Source of the DNA: Nitrospirillum iridis
GTDB lineage: Bacteria; Pseudomonadota; Alphaproteobacteria; Azospirillales; Azospirillaceae
DNA: 64,000 nucleotides
Direction of reading: 5' to 3'
NCBI RefSeq assembly: GCF_014205765.1
Contig: NZ_JACIIZ010000019.1
Span: 1-64,000 of the forward strand
This document shows, one piece after another, positions 53,175 through 61,680 of the stretch. The notes beneath the pieces were generated by a model, which saw only the letters and a list, made by a program, of their open reading frames with translations, searched no databases and was not told the DNA's origin. Positions within the stretch are counted from its first letter, which is position 1. Each line of letters opens with the position of its first letter. The translations under genes were made by a program, and so were the position numbers.

Positions 53175-53190
53175 AGAACGGACAAGGTGG

Positions 53191-53221
53191 AAAAAACGGG
53201 CGGAGGATGCCCCCGCCCGTC
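53191..53221 (-). terminator. Rho-independent terminator of the beta-glucosidase unit
   Basis: On the minus strand ACGGGCGG pairs with CCGCCCGT and is followed by TTTTTT. It lies 25 bases after the beta-glucosidase stop. Confidence 0.88.
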
Positions 53222-53245
53222 ATCGTTCGCTTCAGGCGCGGCCGA

Positions 53246-54691
53246 TCAGAACCCGTTGTCCTTGGCCACCTTGGCGTACCAGAGGCCCGAGTCCTTGATG
53301 GTGCGTTTCTGGTTGTTCTTGAAATCGACGTAGACCAAGCCGAAGCGCTGACTATAGCCCTGGGCCCACTCGAAATTGTCCATCAGGCTCCAGGCGTGGT
53401 AGGCGCGGACCGGCGCCCCATCCTTGATCGCGCGGGACAAGGCCGCAAAGTAGGCCTTCATGTATTCGATCCGCTTGGCGTCCTTCACATGGCCGTTGAC
53501 CAGCGGTGTGTTATAAGCGGCACCGCTTTCCGTGATCTCGATGGGGCGGTTGCCGATGGCCTTGGCCATGCGCACCAGCGTGTCGTGGAAGCCGTCGGGA
53601 TCGATGTCCCAGCCGATGTCGGTCTTGGCATGCGGGCCCTCGCCCCACTGGTGATCGGTGTTCAGGCCGGGCACACCATTACCCTCCGGCTTATCGGCCA
53701 CCACCCAGCGGGTGTAGTAGTTCAGGCCAACCATGTCGTAGTCGGCCCGCATGGCTTTCTCGTCACCCGGCTGGATGCCCAGCAGGTCCGCCTGACGGTC
53801 CGCCGGCAGCACGTCGGGGTAGGTGCCGTCTAGGACCGGCTGCAGGAACCACAGGTTCAGGAAGCGGTGATAGCGCTCGGCCGCGGCCTTGTCGGCCTCG
53901 CTATCGGTGCGCGGCACCATGTTGGCGACGTCACAGACGCTACCGACCTCGAACTTGGGATTGATGGCCTTCAGGGCGCGGAAGGCCTTGCCCTGGCTGA
54001 GGTTCACCACATGGGTGGCCCGCAGCATCTGCAGCGGGTCCTTGTGGCCGGGGGCGAAGATGCCTTCCCAATAGCCCAGATGGGTGAAGGTCTTGGGCTC
54101 GTTCAGGATCGCCCAATGGTTGATGCGGTCACCCAGCGCGCGGCCGACGATGTCGGCATACTCCGCCAGACGGTCGGCGGTGTCGCGGTTGGTCCAGCCG
54201 CCGGCGTCATCCAGCGCCTGTGGCAGGTCCCAATGATACAGGGTGACCAGGGGACGGGCGCCCGCCTCCAGCACCGCGTCGGTCAGGCGCTTGTAGTAGT
54301 CGAGGCCGGCCTGGTTGACCGCCCCCTTGCCCAAGGGCTGCACCCGCGACCAGGAAAGGGAATAGCGATAGCTCTTGAGGTTCAGCTGGCGGATGAGCGC
54401 CGCGTCTTCCTTATACTTGTGATAACTGTCGCAGGCGACGTCGCCGGTGTCGCCGTTCTTGATGCGGCCCGGCTGGCGGACGAAGGTGTCCCAGATGGAC
54501 GGCCCCTTGCCATCGGCGTTCCACCCGCCCTCGACCTGATAGGCCGCGGTGGCCGCCCCCCATAGAAAGTCCTTGGGAAACGTCACCTTCTCCGCGTTCG
54601 CGGCCGCCAAAGCGGCGCGCCAGCCCCCGCCAACGGCACCCACACCGGCCAGGGCGGCCGTGCCCTGCAATAGGGCGCGACGATTGATCAT
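53246..54691 (-). CDS. Tat-exported family 1 glycoside hydrolase (beta-glucosidase)
   Basis: A 481-residue GH1 enzyme with a twin-arginine signal NRRALLQGTAA and cleavage near LAA. The acid/base is Glu198 in LNEPK, and the nucleophile is Glu388 in ITESG (normally ITENG). QVEGGWNADGKGPSIWDTF and YHWDLPQAL are family hallmarks. It should release glucose from beta-glucosides in the periplasm, which is unusual since most GH1 enzymes are cytoplasmic. The start codon overlaps the stop of a 59-residue ORF (ATGA), so translation is coupled. A LacI-type operator lies further upstream. Confidence 0.93.
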   Translation of the reverse strand: MINRRALLQGTAALAGVGAVGGGWRAALAAANAEKVTFPKDFLWGAATAAYQVEGGWNADGKGPSIWDTFVRQPGRIKNGDTGDVACDSYHKYKEDAALIRQLNLKSYRYSLSWSRVQPLGKGAVNQAGLDYYKRLTDAVLEAGARPLVTLYHWDLPQALDDAGGWTNRDTADRLAEYADIVGRALGDRINHWAILNEPKTFTHLGYWEGIFAPGHKDPLQMLRATHVVNLSQGKAFRALKAINPKFEVGSVCDVANMVPRTDSEADKAAAERYHRFLNLWFLQPVLDGTYPDVLPADRQADLLGIQPGDEKAMRADYDMVGLNYYTRWVVADKPEGNGVPGLNTDHQWGEGPHAKTDIGWDIDPDGFHDTLVRMAKAIGNRPIEITESGAAYNTPLVNGHVKDAKRIEYMKAYFAALSRAIKDGAPVRAYHAWSLMDNFEWAQGYSQRFGLVYVDFKNNQKRTIKDSGLWYAKVAKDNGF

Positions 54692-54867
54692 GCTGTCTGT
54701 ACTCCGTTTCTTGGTAGCGCCTCATCCCCACGGACGCCCCGCCGCGTACGCTCATCCCGCGACCGGTTCCGGTATCGGCTGTCCGGCAAGGCCAAGGCAT
54801 GCGCCCGCATAAGCGCTTCCGCCGGTGAAACCGGACCGGAAACGGTGCCAAGCTTGGTTTTCGTCAT
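54688..54867 (-). CDS. Small 59-residue ORF translationally coupled to the GH1 gene
   Basis: The ORF begins MTKTKLGTVSGPVSPAEALM and ends RNGVQTA. Its TGA overlaps the ATG of the beta-glucosidase (sequence ATGA), and it has a strong GGGAGGAAGG site three bases before its own ATG, better than that of the enzyme gene. The product is basic and Arg-rich (RYRNRSRDERTRRG), with no signal peptide. I do not recognise a family. It may be a real small protein or a leader that opens the beta-glucosidase start for translation. Confidence 0.6.
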   Translation of the reverse strand: MTKTKLGTVSGPVSPAEALMRAHALALPDSRYRNRSRDERTRRGVRGDEALPRNGVQTA

Positions 54868-55169
54868 GCCCTTCCTCCCAAAAGGACTTTTACCCTATGT
54901 CGGACAGCGCTGTCACACGCGATGTGACCGCTAACGTGCGGGAAATACGGCTCCCGTCGACAGATTTACATTTTACACTTTTGTAATGCTGATTTATTCG
55001 AAGATGCATGGCACCCCTGTGAAAGAGGCGCCTGCACTCCACAGCGTGAAGGTTGTACACGCTCCCGGCCTTATGCATTAATCTCGCGTCTCGAATTTGG
55101 GGAAAGGCCGCCCATGACCCGACCGGGTTCGTCTCACGTCGACTTATCCCTCTCGGGCGGGACAGCCTC
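54868..55169. other. Divergent control region between GH1 unit and cysT
   Basis: About 300 bases with no other ORF. It holds the LacI-type operator at 54903-54914, an overlapping TCACA/TGTGA dyad (54913-54927), and an AT-rich stretch at 54960-55005 with a TTACA/TGTAA dyad (54973-54986), where the cysT promoter is likely. No box is strong enough to fix the promoter. Confidence 0.5.
54903..54914 (-). promoter_or_regulatory. LacI-family-type operator GACAGCGCTGTC
   Basis: A perfect 12-bp palindrome with the central CG typical of LacI-family sites lies 36 bases upstream of the small ORF that leads the beta-glucosidase unit. A sugar-responsive LacI-type repressor encoded elsewhere is the likely ligand. 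Confidence 0.6.
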
Positions 55170-56045
55170 GTGACGGCCGCGGTGTCCACCGGCGGCGTCA
55201 AGCCGGCCAAGCGCGGGCGGGGCTTCCTTGCGCCGACCATCCTGCCGGGCTTCGGCACGGCCTTCGGCTTCACGCTGTTCTATCTGTGCCTGATCGTCCT
55301 GATCCCCCTGGGCCACATGGTCCTGGTGTCGGCCGGCGTGGGCTGGACCAGGTTCTGGGCCATCACGCTGGCCCCTCGGGTGTTGCACGCCTTCTACATC
55401 AGCTTCGGCTGCGCCTTCGTGGCCGCGCTGGTGAACGCCGTGTTCGGCCTGATCGTCGCCTGGGTGCTGGTGCGCTATCGCTTCCCCGGGCGGCGCATCA
55501 TCGACGCCATGGTCGACCTGCCCTTCGCCCTGCCCACCTCCGTCGCCGGTATCGCCCTGACGGCCATCTACGCCCCCAACGGCTGGGTGGGGGCCTTCGC
55601 CAAGGCCGCCGGCTTCAAGATCGCTTTCACGCCGCTGGGCATCATCATCGCCCTGGTGTTCGTGGGCCTGCCCTTCATCGTCCGCACGGTGGAGCCGGTG
55701 CTGCAGGACCTCGACGCGGAGGTGGAGGAGGCGGCGGCCTCGCTGGGCGCCACCCGGTGGCAGACCTTCTCCAAGGTGCTGCTGCCCGCCATCCTGCCGG
55801 CGCTGCTCACCGGCATCGCCCTGGCCTTCGCCCGCGGGGTGGGGGAATACGGCTCCGTCATCTTCATCGCCGGCAACATCCCGGCGGTGTCGGAGATCGT
55901 GCCCCTGCTGATCGTCGCCCGGCTGGAGCAGTACGACTACGCCGGCGCCACCATCATCGCCACGGCCATGCTGGGCCTCTCCTTCCTCTTGCTGCTGGCC
56001 ATCAATTTCCTGCAGCGCTGGACCCGGTCGCGCCATGCCCGCTGA
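55170..56045 (+). CDS. cysT: Sulfate ABC transporter permease CysT
   Basis: A 291-residue membrane protein with about six helices, the first being [18 protein letters not shown]. The EAA loop [21 protein letters not shown] contacts the ATPase. [18 protein letters not shown] and [16 protein letters not shown] match CysT (CysU). The start is uncertain: GTG 55170 gives a normal length, and no good ATG lies nearby. It overlaps cysW by 11 bases. No sulfate-binding protein gene (sbp or cysP) precedes it, unlike the usual operon. Confidence 0.92.
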   Translation: MTAAVSTGGVKPAKRGRGFLAPTILPGFGTAFGFTLFYLCLIVLIPLGHMVLVSAGVGWTRFWAITLAPRVLHAFYISFGCAFVAALVNAVFGLIVAWVLVRYRFPGRRIIDAMVDLPFALPTSVAGIALTAIYAPNGWVGAFAKAAGFKIAFTPLGIIIALVFVGLPFIVRTVEPVLQDLDAEVEEAAASLGATRWQTFSKVLLPAILPALLTGIALAFARGVGEYGSVIFIAGNIPAVSEIVPLLIVARLEQYDYAGATIIATAMLGLSFLLLLAINFLQRWTRSRHAR

Positions 56046-56892
56046 TCCCCACTCCCGCCGCCCCGCCGTGGGCGAAGGCCCCCTGACGCGCGTCGCGCTC
56101 ATCGGCCTGGCCATCCTGTTCCTGGCCGCCTTCCTGGCCCTGCCGCTGGCCGCCGTGTTCAGCCAAGCCCTGGCCAAGGGCGTCGGCGCCTTCATCAAGG
56201 GACTGACCGATCCCGACGCCCTGCAGGCGGTCAAGCTGACCCTGATGGTGGCCGTGATCGCCGTGCCGCTGAACCTGGTGTTCGGCGTGGCGGCCAGTTG
56301 GGCCATCGCCAAGTTCCAGTTCCGAGGCAAGAGCCTGCTGCTGGCCCTGATCGACCTGCCCTTCTCCGTCTCGCCGGTCATATCGGGCCTGGTCTACGTG
56401 CTGCTGTTCGGCCTGCATGGCACCTTCGGCCCCTGGCTGCGGGACCACGGGGTGCAGATCATCTTCGCCGTGCCGGGCGTGGTGCTGGCCACCGTCTTCG
56501 TCACCTTCCCCTTCGTCGCGCGGGAGCTGATCCCCCTGATGCAGGAACAGGGCGTGGAGGATGAGGAGGCCGCCATCGTGCTGGGTGCCAGCGGCTGGCA
56601 GACCTTCCGCCTGGTGACCCTGCCCAACATCCGCTGGGGCCTGCTGTACGGCGTGCTGTTGTGCAACGCCCGCGCTATGGGCGAGTTCGGGGCGGTGTCC
56701 GTTGTCTCCGGCCATATCCGGGGCAAGACCAACACCATGCCCCTGCATGTCGAGATTCTGTACAACGAATATAATTTCGTGGCCGCCTTCGCGGTGGCCT
56801 CGCTGCTGGCGCTGTTGGCGCTGGTGACCCTGGCGGCCAAGGCGGCCCTGGAATGGCGTTTCGCCGACCAGATCGCCGCCGCCAAGCGCTGA
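56035..56892 (+). CDS. cysW: Sulfate ABC transporter permease CysW
   Basis: A 285-residue partner permease. About six membrane segments are visible; the EAA loop is [22 protein letters not shown], and [26 protein letters not shown] is a CysW hallmark. Its ATG lies within the end of cysT, indicating coupling. With CysT it forms the membrane channel for sulfate or thiosulfate. Confidence 0.94.
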   Translation: MPADPHSRRPAVGEGPLTRVALIGLAILFLAAFLALPLAAVFSQALAKGVGAFIKGLTDPDALQAVKLTLMVAVIAVPLNLVFGVAASWAIAKFQFRGKSLLLALIDLPFSVSPVISGLVYVLLFGLHGTFGPWLRDHGVQIIFAVPGVVLATVFVTFPFVARELIPLMQEQGVEDEEAAIVLGASGWQTFRLVTLPNIRWGLLYGVLLCNARAMGEFGAVSVVSGHIRGKTNTMPLHVEILYNEYNFVAAFAVASLLALLALVTLAAKAALEWRFADQIAAAKR

Positions 56893-56934
56893 CCGGGGCA
56901 GCGACAATGACGACCAAAAAGACGGGCGGCGCGC

Positions 56935-57999
56935 ATGGCCATTGAAATCCGCAATGTGGAAAAGACCTTCGGCGCCTTCACGGCCCTGGGCGGCGTCAGC
57001 CTCGACGTGCGCTCGGGCGAGTTGCTGGCCTTGCTGGGCCCCAGCGGCTCGGGCAAGACCACCCTGCTGCGCATCATCGCCGGGCTGGACCACGCCGACG
57101 CCGGGGAGGTCAGCTTCGACGGTCAGGACACCCGGGACCGGGCGGCGCGCGACCGCCAGGTGGGCTTCGTCTTCCAGCACTACGCCCTGTTCCGTCACAT
57201 GACCGTCTTCGACAACGTGGCCTTCGGCCTGCGGGTCAAGCGGAAGGCGGAGCGGCCGGCGGAAATGGACATCCGCCGCCGCGTGGGCCAGCTGCTGGAC
57301 ATGGTGCAGCTGTCGCATCTGGCCACCCGCTATCCCAGCCAGCTGTCCGGCGGCCAGCGCCAACGCGTGGCCCTGGCGCGTGCGCTGGCCATCGAGCCCA
57401 AGGTGCTGCTGCTGGATGAACCGTTCGGCGCCCTGGACGCCAAGGTGCGCAAGGATTTGCGCAAATGGCTGCGCCATCTGCACGACGACATGAACATCAC
57501 CTCCATCTTCGTGACCCACGACCAGGAGGAGGCGCTGGAACTGGCCGACCGGGTCGTGGTCATGAACCATGGCCAGATCATCCAGGTGGGCACCCCGACC
57601 GAGGTGTATGACACCCCGGCCGACAGCTTCGTCTTCGACTTCCTGGGCGGGGTGAACCGCCTGAACGGTATCGTCGACAAGGGCGTGGCCCGGCTGGACG
57701 GCCACCCCGTGCGGGTGGATGGCGAGGTGGGACCCGAAGGCCCCGCCCTCATCTATGTCCGCCCTCACCAGGTGGAACTGGGCGTGGCGCCGGCCGATGG
57801 CGTGCCCGAGGGCAAGTGGAGCGCGCGGGTCAGCATGGTGCATGCCGCCGGCCCCGTGGCTCGGGTGGAACTGGACCTGTCCGGCCGCGCGCTGGAAGCG
57901 CAGCTGTCCCGCGACCGCCTGAGCGATCTGGCGCTGCAGGTCGGTAGCTGGTGTACTGTGGACTTCCGCCATGCCCGGGTGTTTCCCGCCAGGGCCTGA
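56935..57999 (+). CDS. cysA: Sulfate ABC transporter ATPase CysA
   Basis: A 354-residue ATPase. Walker A is GPSGSGKTT, the signature [15 protein letters not shown], Walker [14 protein letters not shown], and the H-loop is in [19 protein letters not shown]-type regulatory domain follows from about residue 240. It energises sulfate import by CysT/CysW. proA begins 34 bases after its stop, on the same strand. Confidence 0.95.
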   Translation: MAIEIRNVEKTFGAFTALGGVSLDVRSGELLALLGPSGSGKTTLLRIIAGLDHADAGEVSFDGQDTRDRAARDRQVGFVFQHYALFRHMTVFDNVAFGLRVKRKAERPAEMDIRRRVGQLLDMVQLSHLATRYPSQLSGGQRQRVALARALAIEPKVLLLDEPFGALDAKVRKDLRKWLRHLHDDMNITSIFVTHDQEEALELADRVVVMNHGQIIQVGTPTEVYDTPADSFVFDFLGGVNRLNGIVDKGVARLDGHPVRVDGEVGPEGPALIYVRPHQVELGVAPADGVPEGKWSARVSMVHAAGPVARVELDLSGRALEAQLSRDRLSDLALQVGSWCTVDFRHARVFPARA

Positions 58000-58033
58000 C
58001 GGTTCACACGAAAGACTTCAGGGCGTTCGGATC

Positions 58034-59305
58034 ATGGATGGGCAGACGGTTGATCTCTCGGCGGTGATGCGCGACATCGGGCAGCGGGCACGTGTCGCCA
58101 GCGCCAGTCTCGCCGTGACCACGCCGGAGCAGCGCGTCGCCGGACTGCGCGCCGCGGCCAGCGCCTTGCGCGCGGACGCCGCCACCATCCTGGACGCCAA
58201 CGCCCGCGACATGGCGGCCGGCCAGGCCAAGGGACTGACCCCCGCGCTGCTGGACCGCCTGCGCCTGGACGAGGGCCGGCTGGAGGCCATCGCCAAGGGG
58301 CTGGAGGATGTGGCCGACCTGCCCGATCCCCTGGGCGCGGTCATGGCCGACTGGACCCGGCCCAACGCCCTGCGCATCCAGCGGGTGCGGGTGCCCCTGG
58401 GTGTCATCGGCATCATCTATGAAAGCCGGCCTAATGTGACGGCCGACGCCGGCGGCCTGTGCGTCAAGTCCGGCAACGCCGCCATCCTGCGCGGCGGATC
58501 GGAAAGCCTGCATTCCTCCACCACCATCGTGGCCGCCATCCGCCGCGGACTGGTGGAGGGCGGCCTGCCTGCCGACGCCGTGCAGTTGGTTCCCACCACC
58601 GACCGTGCCGCCGTGGGCATCCTGCTGACCATGACGGATCATGTCGACGTCATCATCCCCCGGGGCGGCAAGTCGCTGACCGCCCGGGTCGCGGCGGAAT
58701 CGCGCGTGCCGGTGATCAAGCACCTGGACGGCATCTGTCACGTCTACATCGACCGGGCCGCCGACGCCGCCAAGGCCCGCGCCATCGCCCTGAACGCCAA
58801 GATGCGGCGCACCGGCATCTGCGGCGCCATGGAGACGCTGCTGGTCCACCGCGACGTGGCGGGCAGCCAGTTGCCCCCCCTGATCGAGGATCTGATCGGC
58901 GCCGGCTGTGAGGTCCGGGGCGACGCCACCGTGCAGAATCTCGACGCGCGCGTCCTGCCGGCCGACGATTCCGATTGGGACACCGAATATCTGGACGCCA
59001 TCCTGTCGATCAAGGTGGTGGAGGGCGTCGATGAGGCCATCGCGCATATCGAGCGCCATGGCAGCCACCACACCGACAGCATCGTGACCGAGGACTCAGG
59101 CACGGCTGAGCGCTTCCTGGCCCGCGTCGACAGCGGCATCGTGCTGTGGAACGCCTCCACCCAGTTCGCCGATGGCGGGGAGTTCGGCTTTGGGGCGGAG
59201 ATCGGCATTTCCACCGGCAAGCTGCACGCCCGCGGCCCCGTGGGCGCCGAACAGCTGACCAGCTACAAGTACGTCGTGCGCGGCGACGGCCAGACGCGGC
59301 CCTAA
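58034..59305 (+). CDS. proA: Gamma-glutamyl phosphate reductase
   Basis: A 423-residue NADPH-dependent enzyme of proline synthesis that makes glutamate semialdehyde. The catalytic Cys is in [41 protein letters not shown] and IPRGGKSL are family motifs, and [19 protein letters not shown] is near the C-terminus. ATG 58034 is chosen, as the in-frame extension to 57971 overlaps cysA. nadD follows 15 bases later, a common alphaproteobacterial order. Confidence 0.96.
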   Translation: MDGQTVDLSAVMRDIGQRARVASASLAVTTPEQRVAGLRAAASALRADAATILDANARDMAAGQAKGLTPALLDRLRLDEGRLEAIAKGLEDVADLPDPLGAVMADWTRPNALRIQRVRVPLGVIGIIYESRPNVTADAGGLCVKSGNAAILRGGSESLHSSTTIVAAIRRGLVEGGLPADAVQLVPTTDRAAVGILLTMTDHVDVIIPRGGKSLTARVAAESRVPVIKHLDGICHVYIDRAADAAKARAIALNAKMRRTGICGAMETLLVHRDVAGSQLPPLIEDLIGAGCEVRGDATVQNLDARVLPADDSDWDTEYLDAILSIKVVEGVDEAIAHIERHGSHHTDSIVTEDSGTAERFLARVDSGIVLWNASTQFADGGEFGFGAEIGISTGKLHARGPVGAEQLTSYKYVVRGDGQTRP

Positions 59306-59320
59306 GCGACCGCCCCTCCC

Positions 59321-59965
59321 ATGCCCACCTCCCCCCATGGCCGCTATTGGATCAGGCCACGGCCGCTGACGGGTTCCTCCTGGGCCGGGCGGCGCGTCGG
59401 CATCCTGGGCGGATCCTTCAACCCAGCCCATGCCGGCCACCGCCACGTCAGCCAATGGATGCTGCGCCGCCTGAAGCTTGACCAGGTCTGGTGGCTGGTC
59501 AGCCCGCAGAACCCCCTGAAGCAGGCGCGCGGCATGGCCACGCTGGACGCCCGGCTGGATGCCGCCCGCGCCGCGGCCCGGGATCCCCGCATCCTGGTGA
59601 CCGACATCGAGACGCAGTTGGGCACCCGCTACACCGTCGACACCCTGGCGGCCCTGCGCCGCCGCTATCCCCGCACCCGCTTCGTCTGGATCATGGGCGC
59701 GGACAATCTGCAGCAGATTCCGCGCTGGCGGGGATGGACCCAAATCCTCGGTCGCGTTCCGGTTGCCGTGTTTCCGCGCCGCCCCTATTCCTTAAAGGCG
59801 CTTGTCGGCAAGGCCGCGCGGCGGTATTCCCGCTACCGGGTTCCTCCGCGGGACGCGGGTGGGCTGCCGGCACGGTCGGCGCCGGCCTGGACCTTCCTGG
59901 ACGGGCCGCTGCATCCCGCCTCCGCCACTGAAATCCGGCGGAAGGGGTGGTGGGGCGGCCGGTGA
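59321..59965 (+). CDS. nadD: Nicotinate-nucleotide adenylyltransferase
   Basis: A 214-residue enzyme that makes deamido-NAD. The nucleotidyltransferase motif GGSFNPAHAGH is near residues 30-40; WIMGADNLQQIPRW and the ISSTxIR-like SATEIRR at the C-terminus complete the site. About 20 residues precede the core. proA lies 15 bases upstream and rsfS about 200 bases downstream, as usual. Confidence 0.94.
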   Translation: MPTSPHGRYWIRPRPLTGSSWAGRRVGILGGSFNPAHAGHRHVSQWMLRRLKLDQVWWLVSPQNPLKQARGMATLDARLDAARAAARDPRILVTDIETQLGTRYTVDTLAALRRRYPRTRFVWIMGADNLQQIPRWRGWTQILGRVPVAVFPRRPYSLKALVGKAARRYSRYRVPPRDAGGLPARSAPAWTFLDGPLHPASATEIRRKGWWGGR

Positions 59966-60171
59966 CAGGGAAGACGGACTGTAAGGACTAATCCCGTAGG
60001 TGACGCCGCCCCAGGCGGCTTGCCCGCGGGGGCCATCGGACTATCATCAGGGTGCGGGCCGGCTTTCCGGTCCTGAGCGCCCTTTTTTGCTTAGAGGTAA
60101 CGATCATTTCCACCATCGCCCATTTCCCGACGCCGACCGCTGGGCGGACGGCGCCCCAGCCGCTTCCGGAC

Positions 60172-60561
60172 ATGGCGGCCCCCGATTTCCCCGAACAGCT
60201 GCGCGACCTGATCGTCGCCAGCGTGGAGGATGACAAAGCCGAAGGCACCGTGGTGCTCGACCTCAAGGGCAAATCCAGCCTGGCCGACTACATCATCATC
60301 ACCTCGGGCCGCTCCGCCCGCCAGGTGGACGCCATGGCCGGCCATCTGCTGTCCAAGCTGAAGGAAGTGGGCCTGATCGGCCTGGACGCCGAAGGCACGC
60401 CCCAGTGCGACTGGGTACTGATCGACGCCGGCGACGTGCTGGTCCATCTGTTCCGGCCCGAGGTCCGTGCCTTCTACAACCTGGAAAAGATGTGGGGCGT
60501 GGAACTGCCGCCCGACTTCGCTGGGTTCGGCGCGCCGGCCGGCGACTTCCTGTCGGTTTAA
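60172..60561 (+). CDS. rsfS: Ribosome silencing factor RsfS
   Basis: A 129-residue protein that binds ribosomal protein L14 and keeps 50S from joining 30S in starvation. Family features: LIVASVEDDKAEGTVVLDL, SLADYIIITSGRSARQVDAMA, CDWVLIDAGDVLVHLFRPEVRAFYNLEKMW. ATG 60172 gives a normal length. The open frame extends to 60052 and an AGAGG site lies near 60091, so a longer form using a rare start cannot be excluded. rlmH follows 26 bases later. Confidence 0.92.
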   Translation: MAAPDFPEQLRDLIVASVEDDKAEGTVVLDLKGKSSLADYIIITSGRSARQVDAMAGHLLSKLKEVGLIGLDAEGTPQCDWVLIDAGDVLVHLFRPEVRAFYNLEKMWGVELPPDFAGFGAPAGDFLSV

Positions 60562-60587
60562 GTAAGAGCGGCGGCGGGACCGGGCCC

Positions 60588-61047
60588 ATGCGCGTTTGCC
60601 TCGTGGCCGTCGGCCGCAGCCGCCCTGGCCCCGCCCGCGATCTGTTCGAGGAGTACAAGGGCCGCATCACCTGGCCCTTCACCCTGCGTGAGGTCGAGTG
60701 CCGCAAGCGAGTGGAGGGCGATGAGCTGAAGCGGCTGGAAGCCCAGCTGTTGCTGGAAGCCATCCCCCCCCGGCGCCACCCTGGTGGCGCTGGACGAACG
60801 CGGCAAGGCCCTGCCCAGCGAGGCCTTCGCCCGCCAGGTGGGCGCGTGGCGCGACGGCGGTGTCGCCGATCTGGCCTTCGTCATCGGCGGCGCCGACGGC
60901 CTGGCCGAGGAAGTGCGCCGCCGCGCCAGCCTGCTCATCGCCTTCGGCCCCATGACCTGGCCGCACATGATGGTGCGCGGCATGCTGGCCGAACAGCTCT
61001 ACCGCGCCCAGCAGATCCTGGCGGGACACCCCTACCACCGGGTGTGA
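60588..61047 (+). pseudogene. rlmH: rlmH, 23S rRNA m3-pseudouridine-1915 methyltransferase, frameshifted
   Basis: The first frame from ATG 60588 gives the normal N-terminus MRVCLVAVGRSRPGPARDLF through LLLEAIPP. At a run of eight C (60764-60771) the frame is lost. Removing one C restores [19 protein letters not shown], which continues in the second frame through FVIGGADGL and [22 protein letters not shown] to the stop at 61047. The joined product would be about 152 residues, the usual RlmH length. The SAM-binding motif lies in the second part, so the truncated product should be inactive. A sequencing error in the homopolymer is as likely as a true mutation. Confidence 0.9.
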
Positions 61048-61155
61048 GGCCCCTCTTCGCGGTGCGTCCCCCTTGCGGTGCGTCAATGCGCGCCCGGTTT
61101 CCGCCTGCCATCCTCATCCCGGACACTCGCGTGTGGACGGGGATGGAGGGGACCC

Positions 61156-61680
61156 ATGGCCGTGCTGATCGCCTACTACTCGCTGACCGGGACGACGCGG
61201 ACCGTGGCCTTGGAGTTGGCCCGCCACCTGGATGCCGATGCCGAAGAAATCCGTTGTGACCGTTATGCCGTCACCTTCAGGGGCTGGTGGCGCGCGGCCG
61301 CCGACAGTTGGCGCGGCCGGTTCCCGGGAATCGCCCCGGCCGTCCACGATGTCCGGGATTACGACCTGGTGGTGCTGGCCGGCCCGATTTGGGCCTGGCA
61401 CCCCTGCCCCCCGCTACGCGCCTATGTGCGGCGGGAGCGGGACGCCCTGCCGAACACCGCCCTGCTGCTGACCCATGGCGGGTCGGCCGGGCAGCCGTCG
61501 TTGGACGCGCTGCAGACGCAGTTGGGCCGCCCGCCCCGGGCGCGGCTCACCATCACCGCCGCCGAGATGAAAAGCGGCGTCTATGCCGAGGCCGTGGCCC
61601 ATTTCGCCCAAACCATAGGCCGGGCGGCCCATCCCGATGCGGACCGGCCCCGCGCCGTTCATGCCGGAGCCTTGTCATGA
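61156..61680 (+). CDS. Flavodoxin family protein
   Basis: A 174-residue FMN-binding protein. The phosphate loop is YYSLTGTTRTVA at the N-terminus, and DYDLVVLAGPIWAWHPCPPLRAYV gives the second FMN contact. An insert GWWRAAADSWRG follows the first half. It likely serves as an electron carrier or FMN-dependent reductase. GGAGGGGAC lies before the ATG. The stop overlaps the start of the next gene (ATGA), so the two are coupled. Confidence 0.88.
   Translation: MAVLIAYYSLTGTTRTVALELARHLDADAEEIRCDRYAVTFRGWWRAAADSWRGRFPGIAPAVHDVRDYDLVVLAGPIWAWHPCPPLRAYVRRERDALPNTALLLTHGGSAGQPSLDALQTQLGRPPRARLTITAAEMKSGVYAEAVAHFAQTIGRAAHPDADRPRAVHAGALS

Noticed and set aside
54913-54927. CRP site TCACACGCGATGTGA
   Set aside because: The arms are in the reverse order of a CRP site (TCACA first, TGTGA second), so it is treated only as a dyad.
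54890-55273. 127-residue minus-strand ORF upstream of the GH1 unit
   Set aside because: It covers the AT-rich control region and the start of cysT; composition is not that of a coding sequence.
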